46,860 nucleotides of DNA. Origin: Deltaproteobacteria bacterium. GTDB taxonomy: Bacteria; Bdellovibrionota_C; UBA2361; SZUA-149; JADZAE01. Positions 34,146 through 43,151 of the stretch are shown here, piece after piece. The stretch is from contig JADZAE010000030.1 of NCBI GenBank assembly GCA_020852715.1, positions 1 to 46,860 of the forward strand, in the 5' to 3' direction. Numbering within the stretch: position 1 is the first letter of the stretch; the number at the start of each line of letters is the position of its first letter. Under the pieces are notes generated by a model that was given only the letters and a program-made list of their open reading frames with translations, was not told the origin of the DNA and searched no databases. The position numbers and the translations under genes are program-made.

Positions 34146-34990
34146 TCCAACCTCCGAATAGCTACACTATGGACAAACGCCTTAGGCATTTGAACAAAGC
34201 AATTCTTTTTACCGCGATGTCGTTTTTTATGCTGCGTTCCTCTTCCTGCCTCACCCGCCGGCGACATAGTTAGCTGCACAAAACCACGCGAATTCTCAGT
34301 TAGAACAAAAGGTAACTTATATATTCCTCGCGCTATTATATCTAAATCAAATTTTTGACTTGCAACATTCCCTTCCCCCGCTCGCACAGAAACATCAAAT
34401 AAATCACAGCTCCGGGTAAAGGCCTGAAACTCGACGACATAACATCCCGGACTTAGATTAAAAGCATAACTGCGCGGACTCTCCGCAGTGACGGCTAGCG
34501 CTTTTCCCAACGGGGTATAACCGTAAGGACGCGAGTAACGCAGCTCTATCGCCTCTCCCACGCCAAGATCGGTGGTTACTTCTATATTATCCTTTAATTT
34601 TATGAGTGTGTAATTTCCTTCCTTATCAGGCATATCTCGGGCGGCTAATGTGGAATAGCTTAAAGCCTCTGCAAACAATTTTTCCGGTGGGAAAGCAGCA
34701 TCAATTAATAAACAATCGATACTATTTAAGGCCAATTCGGCATAATAAACCGAGGACAAAGTCGATACTTCACTGCGGTATAAAAAGGGCACTATTCCCT
34801 CACTCAAATATCCTCTTACTGTCGGCCTATATTTTTGCTCAATAGCCAGACGATGACAGGATAAAGAGTTGGCCCTCGCAGCAACCTGCCGAGAAACGCT
34901 GCGCAGAGAATGCAGCTGCCAGACATCATAACTAACAATGGCTAGAGCCAAAATAAGTATGCTGGAAGAAATATATAAAATGACCTTCAT
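34142..34990 (-). CDS. Membrane-anchored extracytoplasmic protein, unknown
   Basis: About 282 residues from the ATG at 34990. One N-terminal membrane segment (ILYISSSILILALAIVSYDVW) anchors it; the rest should be periplasmic. The middle is helical with paired cysteines (C around 46 and 91), and the C-terminal 150 residues are beta-rich (SPGCYVVEFQAFTRSCDLFDV). The last 40 residues are basic. The start is uncertain because no clear ribosome binding site is present; in-frame upstream codons exist up to 35071. Translation is coupled to the membrane protein downstream, so the two probably form a complex. Confidence 0.65.
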   Translation of the reverse strand: MKVILYISSSILILALAIVSYDVWQLHSLRSVSRQVAARANSLSCHRLAIEQKYRPTVRGYLSEGIVPFLYRSEVSTLSSVYYAELALNSIDCLLIDAAFPPEKLFAEALSYSTLAARDMPDKEGNYTLIKLKDNIEVTTDLGVGEAIELRYSRPYGYTPLGKALAVTAESPRSYAFNLSPGCYVVEFQAFTRSCDLFDVSVRAGEGNVASQKFDLDIIARGIYKLPFVLTENSRGFVQLTMSPAGEAGRGTQHKKRHRGKKNCFVQMPKAFVHSVAIRRLD

Positions 34991-35093
34991 GTAATTTACG
35001 ATCACAATGACCAAACAGAACAGAACTCTACGCCAGAAGGCACTAACACACTCCCACGATGAGAACAACAAGATCCCTAGCCAATACAGCGAT

Positions 35094-35574
35094 ATGATCT
35101 AGGGCCATGCTGCGCTGAGCCTTATACACAAGTCCGTTAAATCGTGACTTGGTGATATATTTTTGCAACGCTCTCGGCGGTGCAGCCACTGGGGAAGATA
35201 ACTTCACCGGCGCCTGTGGAACGCGACCCTTCTTTGGAAGCAAAGCGGACAAAGTGGGTCGCCTGCACCCCACATGCACACGGCATTTGGCGGCTTAGCC
35301 GCATACCGCAGCTGGCATTTCCAGCCTCGGCGCGTCAGATCTTCCGGCCTGCAGCCTCCAGATCATGCCGCGCGTTCCATAGCGCACCCGGCATTTCCAT
35401 AAGCCGATGGCGCTTACGCGTGCTGCTCTATAGTATCGCAATTGACGGACTTATGTATAAGACTTAGCGGGGGGTCGCCCGTAAGATCCATAGCGGTTAG
35501 AAATTTTGTGCGATATTTTTATCCACGGTTGTGATATTTCCAAACGCATAATACACCGCGGCATGATCTAGGGC
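35094..35574. repeat. Dispersed structured repeat, copy 2
   Basis: The element is bounded by ATGATCTAGGGC at 35094-35105 and 35563-35574, a perfect 12-base direct repeat that looks like a target duplication. Inside, 35113-35142 and 35439-35468 form imperfect terminal inverted repeats (CTTATACACAAGTCCGT and its near complement). The core at 35223-35480 aligns with 117-377. A hairpin, GCGACCC and CTTTG against CAAAG and GGGTCGC (35223-35262), replaces the different arms of copy 1. AGATCATGCCGCG (35360-35372) is inverted at 35557-35569. No transposase is encoded. Confidence 0.75.
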
Positions 35575-36254
35575 TAAGAAACGAAATTCACAGACGAGGC
35601 AACTGGCACGGAAGAATTCTCCGGCGAATAATTTTTAATTAAATTTTGGTTTTTGCTGCTCACCGCATCACTTCTGGAGTTTTCTTGCGTAGCACTGTCA
35701 ATTTCTTTGGCCTGCTCCTTGCTCATTTCGCTTCTTGCTTCAGCTTCCATCCTCGTTGCCTGCGCGGCTACTTGCCTATCTTGAGAAGAAGGGTTTTGTG
35801 GGGCCATAGCCGCTTTTTTAATTACTGCCATTTTTGCTACAGTAGCTTCCGGCTTATCTTCTTTGGCCAAATCCACCGACACTTCGCCACCGACGGCGTA
35901 GCGCTGTCCATCGGGACCTGTCTGAAACTCAAAACTTGCGCCACCTTTACTATATTGCCCTAAGGCACTTAGATGAGCTTGTTCATGGCTACGCACTTCT
36001 CGATCGCGATCTTTTAATTTTTTCATTTGATCTAGATTTTCACCGGATAAGTTTTTCGCGGAGTTAGTGGTTTCTGTAGAAATCTCCTGTTCCGAAAGTG
36101 ATTTTGCTTGGGCGCTGATGGTAACACTATCTTCTTCTTCACTTTTGCTGCTTTGCGGCGTTGACTGTGTCTCTCGGCGGGATTGTCTGAATTGGGCCCT
36201 TTCGGTATTAATCGCACTAAATCGAAGATCACCGGAAAAAATGGGGCGAGTCAT
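35574..36254 (-). CDS. SprA-related / putative metalloprotease family protein
   Basis: 226 residues of the SprA-related family. The conserved core reads LKDRDREVRSHEQAH with HEQAH at 90-94, then GPDGQRYAVGGEVSVD at 113-128. The HExxH arrangement suggests metal binding, but activity is not established for the family. Both ends are low-complexity and probably disordered, rich in S, Q, E and N; the first 70 residues look like an unstructured leader and the last 60 like a tail. No signal peptide. The stop codon abuts the direct repeat of the neighbouring dispersed element. Confidence 0.82.
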   Translation of the reverse strand: MTRPIFSGDLRFSAINTERAQFRQSRRETQSTPQSSKSEEEDSVTISAQAKSLSEQEISTETTNSAKNLSGENLDQMKKLKDRDREVRSHEQAHLSALGQYSKGGASFEFQTGPDGQRYAVGGEVSVDLAKEDKPEATVAKMAVIKKAAMAPQNPSSQDRQVAAQATRMEAEARSEMSKEQAKEIDSATQENSRSDAVSSKNQNLIKNYSPENSSVPVASSVNFVS

Positions 36255-36498
36255 GCAACCATCCTTTAGTTAAATCAACATCCTACGGTTTCATCCTTCC
36301 TTGAATTAGCGCTCGGTGTTCCCTCACCCCGGAATACTATATCGGCTACCAGAGCAGTTTCCTAAAGCACAATTTTTGCCGGGGAAATGGCTTTAATTCG
36401 GCTTGATTTAAAGTGTTACTAAAGTTTTTTGGTATGCAGAACAAACCCTAACTAAACCCATCGCTGATGAATTTTTGACGAAGTGTAAATTTAATTAG

Positions 36499-37437
36499 TT
36501 AGTTGGGCTTATAAACATCGATCAACCAATGCTTATATTTTTCCACTTCCCCACGCACAGCAGCAAAATAGATACTTTGAATCTTACTCGAAATCATACC
36601 GACTTTACCATCAGCGATAGCCAGCTTATCAACCTCTGTCACCGGAGACACTTTAGCCCCGGTACCCGTTAGAAAAATCTCATCAGCTTTATATAATTCT
36701 GTGCGATCAAGTGTGCGCTCAACAGTAGTGATACCCTCGGCCGCCGCAATTTCCAAAACTGTTTTACGCGTGATCCCTTCGAGGATATTATCGGTTACCG
36801 GCGGGGTGATCAGCTTACCATCAATAACAACAAAAATATTTTCGGCACTCCCCTCAACAACATGACCGCGGCTATCCAATACGATAGCCTCATCGTAGCC
36901 ATCCAGCAGCGCCTCTGTTTTAGCAAATGCCGTATTAATATAGGCGCCATTAAATTTGGCGCGTGCGGGAATGGCATTGTCTTCGACACGCGTCCAGCTA
37001 CTTACCTTGCAGCGCATCCCTGTGGTGGGAATATAATCGCCCAGTGGATAAAGAAAAGCACAGAGCGAATCACGGTAGCCGACAAATTTCGGAGTGATAC
37101 GATTTTCATCGGAAAAATTACCTACACGAATATAAACATCTTCGCGAATATTGTTAACCTGAATCAGGGTTACCAAGATACGCAGAAAAGCAGCATAGTC
37201 ATAAGTGCTCAGAAAATTTTCATAACGGCAAAGTTTACAAGCTGCGCGAAACCGCTTGTAATGTTCATCCGGGCGAAAAAGATATAAACGATCCTCCTCT
37301 TTATTGCAATGCGCTCGGATCCCGCTGAACACACCCAGCCCATAGAGAAAACCGGTATTAGCAACTGAAATGGTCGCCTGGTTAAAATCAACAAAATCTC
37401 CGCGAAAAAACACTTTTAAAGTCTCGTGATCAAACAT
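36499..37437 (-). CDS. ilvE: Branched-chain amino acid aminotransferase
   Basis: Class IV PLP aminotransferase making valine, leucine and isoleucine from their keto acids. Schiff-base lysine K161 lies in ARAKFNGAYIN, followed by EAIVLDSRGHVVEGSAENIF and the phosphate-binding loop ITRKTVLEIA, LTGTGAKVSPV. 312 residues is typical. AAGGAG lies seven bases before the ATG. It is a single-gene unit. A D-amino acid or aminodeoxychorismate lyase role is less likely given the EGSAENIF motif and length. Confidence 0.92.
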   Translation of the reverse strand: MFDHETLKVFFRGDFVDFNQATISVANTGFLYGLGVFSGIRAHCNKEEDRLYLFRPDEHYKRFRAACKLCRYENFLSTYDYAAFLRILVTLIQVNNIREDVYIRVGNFSDENRITPKFVGYRDSLCAFLYPLGDYIPTTGMRCKVSSWTRVEDNAIPARAKFNGAYINTAFAKTEALLDGYDEAIVLDSRGHVVEGSAENIFVVIDGKLITPPVTDNILEGITRKTVLEIAAAEGITTVERTLDRTELYKADEIFLTGTGAKVSPVTEVDKLAIADGKVGMISSKIQSIYFAAVRGEVEKYKHWLIDVYKPN

Positions 37438-37648
37438 TTCTTTTCTCCTTCTCTTTCCGGTAATAATCGTTGCCGGGTTTCACAAAGTCACTAAGGTTGG
37501 TAGGAGTCGCGAGCAGCTATGTTTACCTTAAGTTGTGGCCATAAATCAATGCTCATTTAGGCCTTAAATTATTAGTAAATTTATTTAATTGCACTTAACC
37601 CCTGTTCCCATTATCTTACCCGGGGAAGAGTTTTCATTGGTAAATATT

Positions 37649-38437
37649 ATGAAGAAAAAAATTATATCAATCTCGCTAGTGTTCGTCTTTCTCTTTCTAG
37701 GCACAATCCTCTCAGCCAGAGCAGAAGAGGCAAGCTCATTATCTTTAGAAGAAGAGGATACTTCTTTTGAGCAAGAAATATGGGATCCACTAGAACCGGT
37801 CAACCGCGGTATTTTTTGGTTTAATGACCAAGCGTATGTTTACGTTTTACGCCCCGTGTCTGTCGGTTATGACTATATGCTGCCGCAATTTGCAAAAACC
37901 GGGGTAAAAAATTTCTTTCGCCATTTAATGCTGCCAATAGACTTTGTTAGTAACCTCCTACAAGGCAATTTTAGTGGCGCGGGTAAATCAGTTGGCCGCT
38001 TTGTCATTAATACGACAGTGGGACTTTTAGGAACCATTGATGTCGCGCAAGATCACGGCCTGCCCTACCAAGGCCAGGATTTGGGTTTAGCCTTTGCCAG
38101 TTGGGGTATTCCATTTGGGCCATATATCGTCTTACCGCTAATGGGGCCCAGCAGTTTAAGAGATGCGCTCGGAGAAGGCGGAGAAAGTTTTATCAGCCCG
38201 TTAAATTATCCGATATATTATCTTAATTCGTTTAGCTCTAATGATGAGTTATATTATACGGGCGGTGTCTACACCTTAAAAACAATGGATATCATCAATC
38301 GTCGTCGCGACGCTATTGATGCCGCTAAAGAGAGTTCCTTAGACTACTACTTATTCGTTCAAACATCTTTTTATCAGTACCGGACAAAAGCCATTAAGGG
38401 TAAAACTGATGGGCACAGCGCTGCGGAGATTAAATGA
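37649..38437 (+). CDS. mlaA: MlaA/VacJ family phospholipid-transport protein without lipobox
   Basis: MlaA removes misplaced phospholipids from the outer membrane outer leaflet. Conserved marks are WDPLEPVNRGIFWFNDQ, VKNFFRHLMLPIDFVSNLLQ, GRFVINTTVGLLGTIDVA and GPYIVLPLMGPSSLRDALG. E. coli MlaA is a lipoprotein; here the signal peptide (KKKIISISLVFVFLFLG) ends in SARAEEASS with no cysteine, so it should be a soluble or integral form. The ATG at 37649 lacks a strong binding site, whereas GGGGAAGAG lies six bases before an in-frame TTG at 37638, which may be the true start. It overlaps the next gene as ATGA. No other mla gene is nearby. Confidence 0.9.
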   Translation: MKKKIISISLVFVFLFLGTILSARAEEASSLSLEEEDTSFEQEIWDPLEPVNRGIFWFNDQAYVYVLRPVSVGYDYMLPQFAKTGVKNFFRHLMLPIDFVSNLLQGNFSGAGKSVGRFVINTTVGLLGTIDVAQDHGLPYQGQDLGLAFASWGIPFGPYIVLPLMGPSSLRDALGEGGESFISPLNYPIYYLNSFSSNDELYYTGGVYTLKTMDIINRRRDAIDAAKESSLDYYLFVQTSFYQYRTKAIKGKTDGHSAAEIK

Positions 38438-39219
38438 GCAACGACGGCACCAACGCAACAATAATTGAGCGATTACCGGTTAACGAAACGCATTGGATCA
38501 TTCGTGTAAAACCTGATGATAACCAGTTTCCGATTTTTGAACCCGGACAGTATGTTGAGCTGGGCATTCCTGATCACCGCATTGAAAATAGTAGTAGCAA
38601 GAAATTTCTTCGTCGCTACTACTCCATTGCTTCCAGTGTGAGCAATCATGAGTATGTGGAATTTTATTTGGTCGCCGTGGAGCAAGGCATGGTAAGTCCG
38701 ACGATCGTGCATTTACCGACTGACAGCCGTGTTTACTTTGGCAATAAGACTAAGGGGAAATTTACCGTGGCCGGGGTTCCGGAAAATAAAAATCTCTTGA
38801 TGATCGCTACCGGTACAGGTCTGGCCCCCTATCTTTCTATCTATCGCAGCTTTCATGATCAAAACCGCTGGAAGACCATGACTATTGTTCACGGCGTTCG
38901 CTACAGCGATGACCTAGGCTACCGTGAGGAATTAGAAAGGTTAGCCAAAGAAGATGCTAACTTTTTTTATTTACCGGCTATCACCCGTGAAGCAGAACGC
39001 AGCAATTGGAAAGGCCTTGTGGGGCGTGTTACCCAGCTGGTAAAAGATAAATCGATTCAGCAAATTACGGGTATCGAATACTCGCCGGAAAACTGTCATG
39101 TCTTTTTGTGTGGCAACCCTTATATGGTGGAAGCACTTGAGGAATATTGCCTCACTACCGGCTTTAAAAAGCATACGACACATCACCCGGGGAATTTACA
39201 TTTTGAGCGTTATTGGTGA
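38434..39219 (+). CDS. fpr: Ferredoxin-NADP+ reductase
   Basis: Flavoprotein moving electrons between NADPH and ferredoxin or flavodoxin. FAD binding is shown by FLRRYYSIAS (RxYS pattern), pyridine nucleotide binding by IATGTGLAPYLSIY and FLCGNPYMVEALEE. The C terminus ends HFERYW with the aromatic residue stacking on the flavin. 261 residues match bacterial Fpr-type enzymes. The start overlaps the mlaA stop by four bases (ATGA), so expression is coupled; a functional link to phospholipid transport is not obvious. Confidence 0.92.
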   Translation: MSNDGTNATIIERLPVNETHWIIRVKPDDNQFPIFEPGQYVELGIPDHRIENSSSKKFLRRYYSIASSVSNHEYVEFYLVAVEQGMVSPTIVHLPTDSRVYFGNKTKGKFTVAGVPENKNLLMIATGTGLAPYLSIYRSFHDQNRWKTMTIVHGVRYSDDLGYREELERLAKEDANFFYLPAITREAERSNWKGLVGRVTQLVKDKSIQQITGIEYSPENCHVFLCGNPYMVEALEEYCLTTGFKKHTTHHPGNLHFERYW

Positions 39220-39267
39220 AAGAACAACAGCGATACTGCGCGCTGCTCTCTAAATTTTTACATAATA

Positions 39268-39295
39268 TTGACAAAATCACTTAATAATCTATAAT
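39268..39295 (+). promoter_or_regulatory. Consensus sigma-70-type promoter
   Basis: TTGACA (39268-39273) and TATAAT (39290-39295) match both consensus hexamers exactly with a 16-base spacer. The ATG of the next gene is 45 bases downstream. It is the strongest promoter I see in the window. Confidence 0.8.
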
Positions 39296-39340
39296 GCCCG
39301 ACCAACAGGGAACAATGCTCTTAGCATAGGATTTTAGACA

Positions 39341-39919
39341 ATGATCAGCCCGCTCGCCAATCCTTTACCCGCTACTATCTTAGCCACTCTTTCCATTACA
39401 AACTTTATGGGAGCACCATCATCGTCCTATTGGATTTTAGTGGCAGTATTAGCAATTGCATTCGCTTTCACTATCGCACTTCAGACATATCGACGCCTTG
39501 TAAAAAATGCCCTGCTCTCAGAGGTAAATAAACAACTCCCGGCAGTCGAAAAATTAATTAACAATAGTTATCAAATTCTTGGTTTTTTTGAACGACAAAT
39601 GCTTGATTTCAGCGAAGCACTTGGACAGGAAGATGTTAAATATTTAGTAACAGCAAAGAAAATAGTAAGCGCCTTAGAGGCAAGATATACACAGGTTGTC
39701 CGATTAATTACGACTAGGAAATATGCCAATGTTTGCCTTGCTCATTCCGTGTTATTTTCTGAGCTCAGTTTCAACAATAACGGTATTTATTCATTAGTTG
39801 AGTCTGTTCCTCTCAAACCTTTAGCACCGGAAGAATGGGCACCGACCTTAGAAGGTTTGTTTATGGATTTTGAACGAGATGCTTCAATGTTTCAGCAAGG
39901 TGTCCGCAAAACAGCTTAG
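39341..39919 (+). CDS. Single-pass membrane protein of unknown function
   Basis: 192 residues. One membrane segment, ILVAVLAIAFAFTIAL, at about 32-47 follows a short hydrophobic N terminus. The remainder (about 50-190) is helical and should be cytoplasmic: a helix-rich region NNSYQILGFFERQMLDFSEAL, then ARYTQVVRLITTRKYANVC. No known family. It has a consensus promoter, so it is probably well expressed. It is convergent with the gene at 40106-40450, with repeat copy B between. Confidence 0.65.
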   Translation: MISPLANPLPATILATLSITNFMGAPSSSYWILVAVLAIAFAFTIALQTYRRLVKNALLSEVNKQLPAVEKLINNSYQILGFFERQMLDFSEALGQEDVKYLVTAKKIVSALEARYTQVVRLITTRKYANVCLAHSVLFSELSFNNNGIYSLVESVPLKPLAPEEWAPTLEGLFMDFERDASMFQQGVRKTA

Positions 39920-39942
39920 GCCAAATACTTTACTTTATTTTT

Positions 39943-40150
39943 TCGCCTCGCCTGTTTTTTTGGTTACTCCGTAAAACGGCAGTAGCCGTTTTATTAACCC
40001 TAAAAAACTCGGACTCTCTTTGGGTAGCCCTTAAGAAATAAAAAATTGCGCCCACATACCTTAGAATTTGAAAATCACTAACGGGTGGGCGCAATTTTTT
40101 ATTTCTTAAGGCTTTCTATCGCCTCGCCTGTTTTTTAGGTTAATTGCTCC
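39943..40150. repeat. Multi-hairpin dispersed repeat, copy B, with inverted loop
   Basis: Hairpin 1 is AAAACGGC-AGTA-GCCGTTTT (39973-39992). A perfect 27-base-pair stem follows: 40029-40055 with 40085-40111, loop of 29 bases. T runs on both strands make it a likely bidirectional terminator between convergent genes. An outer stem pairs TTAACC...AAAAAAC with GTTTTTTAGGTTAA. TCGCCTCGCCTG plus a T run occurs at both ends (39943 and 40119), a direct repeat. Compared with copy A (26466-26648), the flanks keep the same orientation but the loop at 40057-40078 is reversed. The end of the gene at 40106-40450 lies within it. Confidence 0.88.
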
Positions 40151-40450
40151 GGCTAAACCCTTCAGTAAGCAAAAGTTAACTATTACAATAATCAGGCCCA
40201 GGCCCAAGGCATACTGGTTGCCGATAAATCCTATTGAGGCTAATAGCGCACCCATATCGTCAACCCGCAGAAAAATACTAATCGGAAGACCGAGTAAAAA
40301 CAAAAGCACAGCGACAATCGGATCAACGCTTTGAATAATGGGGTTTGTCCGATAATACCAACTAAGCCCAAGATAGCAAAAGATCACCAGCGACACATAA
40401 GCTCCGGCTTTAAGCCCGGAAATCACACCTTTTATAAATTCTTTTTTCAT
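40106..40450 (-). CDS. Small integral membrane protein
   Basis: 114 residues from the ATG at 40450 (KKEFIKGVISGLKAG). Three hydrophobic segments are visible, at about 12-30, 45-63 and 75-100. The last 12 residues, NLKNRRGDRKP and the stop, are encoded inside dispersed repeat copy B, so the original C terminus may have been replaced. No family is recognised. Longer in-frame starts upstream exist but add only an unlikely leader. Confidence 0.6.
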   Translation of the reverse strand: MKKEFIKGVISGLKAGAYVSLVIFCYLGLSWYYRTNPIIQSVDPIVAVLLFLLGLPISIFLRVDDMGALLASIGFIGNQYALGLGLIIVIVNFCLLKGLAGAINLKNRRGDRKP

Positions 40451-40588
40451 CAGCGACTCAAATATCCATTCCTCATATATTAGGCTTAATGCAGCACGGG
40501 CCAAACTTTTTTGTTACAAATTATTACACTCCTTTTTTTATTCAGGCCATCTAAATATTGAAGAGTATTGCAATTGAAACTTTAATAT

Positions 40589-40852
40589 ATGGCCATCCAT
40601 AAAAATCACATCTATCCTGTTGGAAATCAGGCATATAATAGCTTCAGCAATATAACTCTTGCTTTAATAAATAATTTCCCCGAATTGGACTTGAGGTTCT
40701 CGATGTCTCAGTCGTCCTCTATCTTTCGCTATTATATAGCCGATGGAAGCAATGTCATTAATGAATTGGATTTAACTAGCGCAACATCGGAGATACTTCT
40801 CCAGCAAGCAATATTTGAGATCAAGGCATTGGTTCGACGCTTTGATGCTTAG
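40589..40852 (+). CDS. Hypothetical protein
   Basis: 87 residues with mixed alpha/beta character (NNFPELDLRFSMSQSSSIF, LLQQAIFEIKALVRRFDA), no signal or membrane segment and no known domain. No convincing ribosome binding site. It ends two bases before the convergent VKOR-DsbA gene. Codon use resembles the neighbours, so it is plausible. Confidence 0.45.
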   Translation: MAIHKNHIYPVGNQAYNSFSNITLALINNFPELDLRFSMSQSSSIFRYYIADGSNVINELDLTSATSEILLQQAIFEIKALVRRFDA

Positions 40853-40854
40853 AG

Positions 40855-42114
40855 CTATTTAGCGGCATCTAACAAGTGGCTGATAATTTTTTTGATCGAC
40901 TCCGGAGTGGCTATCTTTACACGTTTGCCGTTAATAAACACGGTTGGTGTTCCGTTTATAGCCAAACGATTTCCTAATCTCGAATCAGCCATTATGCGTT
41001 GTCGCACTTCCGGACTCCTTATACAAGAAGCCATTTCCCCCTTATCCAGATCTAAATCATCAATCAGCTCACTACTGCTCTGCGCGCTGACACGAAGCAG
41101 CCCCATAATCTCGTCATGCATTTTCCAAAACTCCGCGTCGCCATATTTTCCGGCGCAGCGCGCAAGATAGGCAAACTCACAAGCATAAGCGTGTTTCTCC
41201 GTTAGCACATTAGCATTGCAAGATTTACTAAGCGGGAAATTTTTAAATACGATTCGGATTTTTCCCGGATAGCGACTCTCTAACTCTTTTAAAAACTTAG
41301 AGGTTCGCCTACAAAAAGGACACTCAAAATCACTAAACTCGACGATAGTAATTGCTGCCTGAGCGTCACCCCAAGCAAAATCTTTTTGTAAAAAATCTCC
41401 CGTAGCTAACTCTAAATCTCGCATTGGCTCCTTGAGCCAGTCGCTATAGGAACTCTCTGCCTGCCCCTTATTTTTTTCACTCTCTGCACGCGGAACATAA
41501 ACACCCAAAACAAGGTAAAATGGCAGCAAATAAACTACGCCTATCGTTAAGCAAACATAGATCAAGCTAAAACGACTAATACTTCTGTGCTGATCAGGGA
41601 TAGCGGAAGAAAATAATGCCTTAAGCCCATAAGTTAGCGTTCGCCACCAACAACGAACGTTTTCAGCAAAAGATCCGTGATGTAGGCGCGAAAAATAAAC
41701 ACCAACAAAAATAACTATATTAACTAAATACAGGCTGAAGCAATAAATACAAATTTTCTTGATAACCAGGAAACTGGTCAAACTCATCGCAATGCTCCAA
41801 ATGAATCCAACACCGGAAATAAAGAGGAAGATCGAATAATAGTCACGCTTATTCAAAAAACACTGCAACGCATATAGGCCCATCAATATAATATAATAGA
41901 CTAGCGCATAGCTGGCCATTGGAATGCCCAATAATTCAGCATAGCGACTCTTGGCCACAGCATCACAATCAATAAAATTGTTAATGGCACATGCTGAAGG
42001 TTCAAATTGGTAGCCAAATTTTAAACGCGTATGATGAGTAAGCAGCTCAATAGAGAAATATACCCCGAGTAGTAACAAAACTAGCAAAAATTTTTTGAAA
42101 GTCGAACTTCCCAT
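40855..42114 (-). CDS. VKOR-DsbA fusion (disulfide formation)
   Basis: Single protein that oxidises cysteines in the periplasm and passes electrons to quinone. The VKOR part (about 1-205) has five membrane segments with C42 and C50 in the first loop and active-site CIYC at 122-125. After a linker comes a DsbA-like thioredoxin domain with CPFC at 265-268 and cis-proline loop NGTPTVFINGKRV. 419 residues. AAGGAG precedes the ATG. It takes the place of separate DsbA and DsbB. Two small exported proteins lie just upstream on the same strand, 14 bases apart from it. Confidence 0.93.
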   Translation of the reverse strand: MGSSTFKKFLLVLLLLGVYFSIELLTHHTRLKFGYQFEPSACAINNFIDCDAVAKSRYAELLGIPMASYALVYYIILMGLYALQCFLNKRDYYSIFLFISGVGFIWSIAMSLTSFLVIKKICIYCFSLYLVNIVIFVGVYFSRLHHGSFAENVRCWWRTLTYGLKALFSSAIPDQHRSISRFSLIYVCLTIGVVYLLPFYLVLGVYVPRAESEKNKGQAESSYSDWLKEPMRDLELATGDFLQKDFAWGDAQAAITIVEFSDFECPFCRRTSKFLKELESRYPGKIRIVFKNFPLSKSCNANVLTEKHAYACEFAYLARCAGKYGDAEFWKMHDEIMGLLRVSAQSSSELIDDLDLDKGEMASCIRSPEVRQRIMADSRLGNRLAINGTPTVFINGKRVKIATPESIKKIISHLLDAAK

Positions 42115-42128
42115 CCCGTCTCCTTTTC

Positions 42129-42626
42129 CTAACTTACCTCATAATAAAACAAGTGGGCCTTACCCTCGCGCTGAATGCTAAGCGTCGCTTTTCTGCGCTC
42201 CTTCAAAACTGAAAAAAATTTGACTAAACTCTCCTCTCCCGCAACAACCTCGGCATTTACCGCTAAGACCATGTCGCCGTGCTGCCACTGAAAGTTATTC
42301 CGCACTTCACTGTCGTCCTTAAAATCAAGCAATAAACCTATCACGCCACCGTTTACATCATGAAAAACGGAAACCTTAATCTTTAGCATTTTTAAAGTGC
42401 TATCACTGCTCGTAATCGTCGCTAGATCAGTAGAAGTGACCTTAACCTGGTGTATTAAATTTTCCTTTTCTTCTTCAGAAACTACACCTTCCCCGAAAAC
42501 TGTCACCTTGAAGCCTGTTTCCCAGGCAACAATAGGCTGCCTAGCCGAACAGCCAGCGAATCCCCATGGTAAAATCAAACAAAACAATAAAACGATAAAA
42601 CAGCGAATAATTACATTCTCTTTCAT
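42129..42626 (-). CDS. Lipoprotein with PDZ-like C-terminal region
   Basis: 165 residues. Lipoprotein signal with lipobox FAGC, C26. The C-terminal region FQWQHGDMVLAVNAEVVAGEESLVKFFSVL resembles the PDZ half seen in GspC-type proteins and periplasmic proteases: a GD turn, a substrate-entry strand and a helix. The middle has no recognised domain. It sits between a secreted beta-rich protein and the VKOR-DsbA gene in one direction, with short gaps, so probably an operon. Confidence 0.7.
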   Translation of the reverse strand: MKENVIIRCFIVLLFCLILPWGFAGCSARQPIVAWETGFKVTVFGEGVVSEEEKENLIHQVKVTSTDLATITSSDSTLKMLKIKVSVFHDVNGGVIGLLLDFKDDSEVRNNFQWQHGDMVLAVNAEVVAGEESLVKFFSVLKERRKATLSIQREGKAHLFYYEVS

Positions 42627-42636
42627 ATAACTTTAC

Positions 42637-43023
42637 TTAGTCCACCTTCGGTTTGTCCAAATACAATCTAACATCGCCAATTCGAACCGTCCCTTCTCGG
42701 CTATTATGCCTTAACTCTCCACGATCTATAACCAAAGTATACTCTCCCGCCGGCACTCCACCAAAAATCACTTCCCCGCCTTCGTCACTAAGCACCTTAG
42801 CTAGAATCACCTTATCCTTATCACGGTAAAGTAGGACATTGTAGCCCACCAACTCAGATCCAAAGGTCTGCAAAAATACATTTATCGTGGCCGTTCTCCC
42901 CGGCGGGATTTCCATTTTTTTTTGGTCAAAGCTTTCTAAAATCCTCACCACAATATCCTCGGCTAGCGCCGAAGAGGCACCGAGCAAGCAAATAAAAAAA
43001 CAGATTAGCACTCTTTGTCGCAT
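42637..43023 (-). CDS. Secreted beta-sandwich protein, unknown
   Basis: 128 residues. A signal peptide (VLICFFICLLGASSALA) is cleaved before EDIVV. The mature domain of about 105 residues has an Ig-like or carboxypeptidase-regulatory pattern, with VIFGGVPAGEYTLVIDRG typical of the last strands. No cysteines in the mature part. First gene of the run with the PDZ-like lipoprotein and VKOR-DsbA. Confidence 0.7.
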   Translation of the reverse strand: MRQRVLICFFICLLGASSALAEDIVVRILESFDQKKMEIPPGRTATINVFLQTFGSELVGYNVLLYRDKDKVILAKVLSDEGGEVIFGGVPAGEYTLVIDRGELRHNSREGTVRIGDVRLYLDKPKVD

Positions 43024-43151
43024 GCCCTACCCAACAATTGGATACACGTGATTTACAAGCTGGAGAACAACCCGCGTCTCACTACTAATAGCGTTAAACA
43101 TCTATAACATTTGAGTTATTGGCACAAGTCGGTATTCAACGGGGAAATGAG

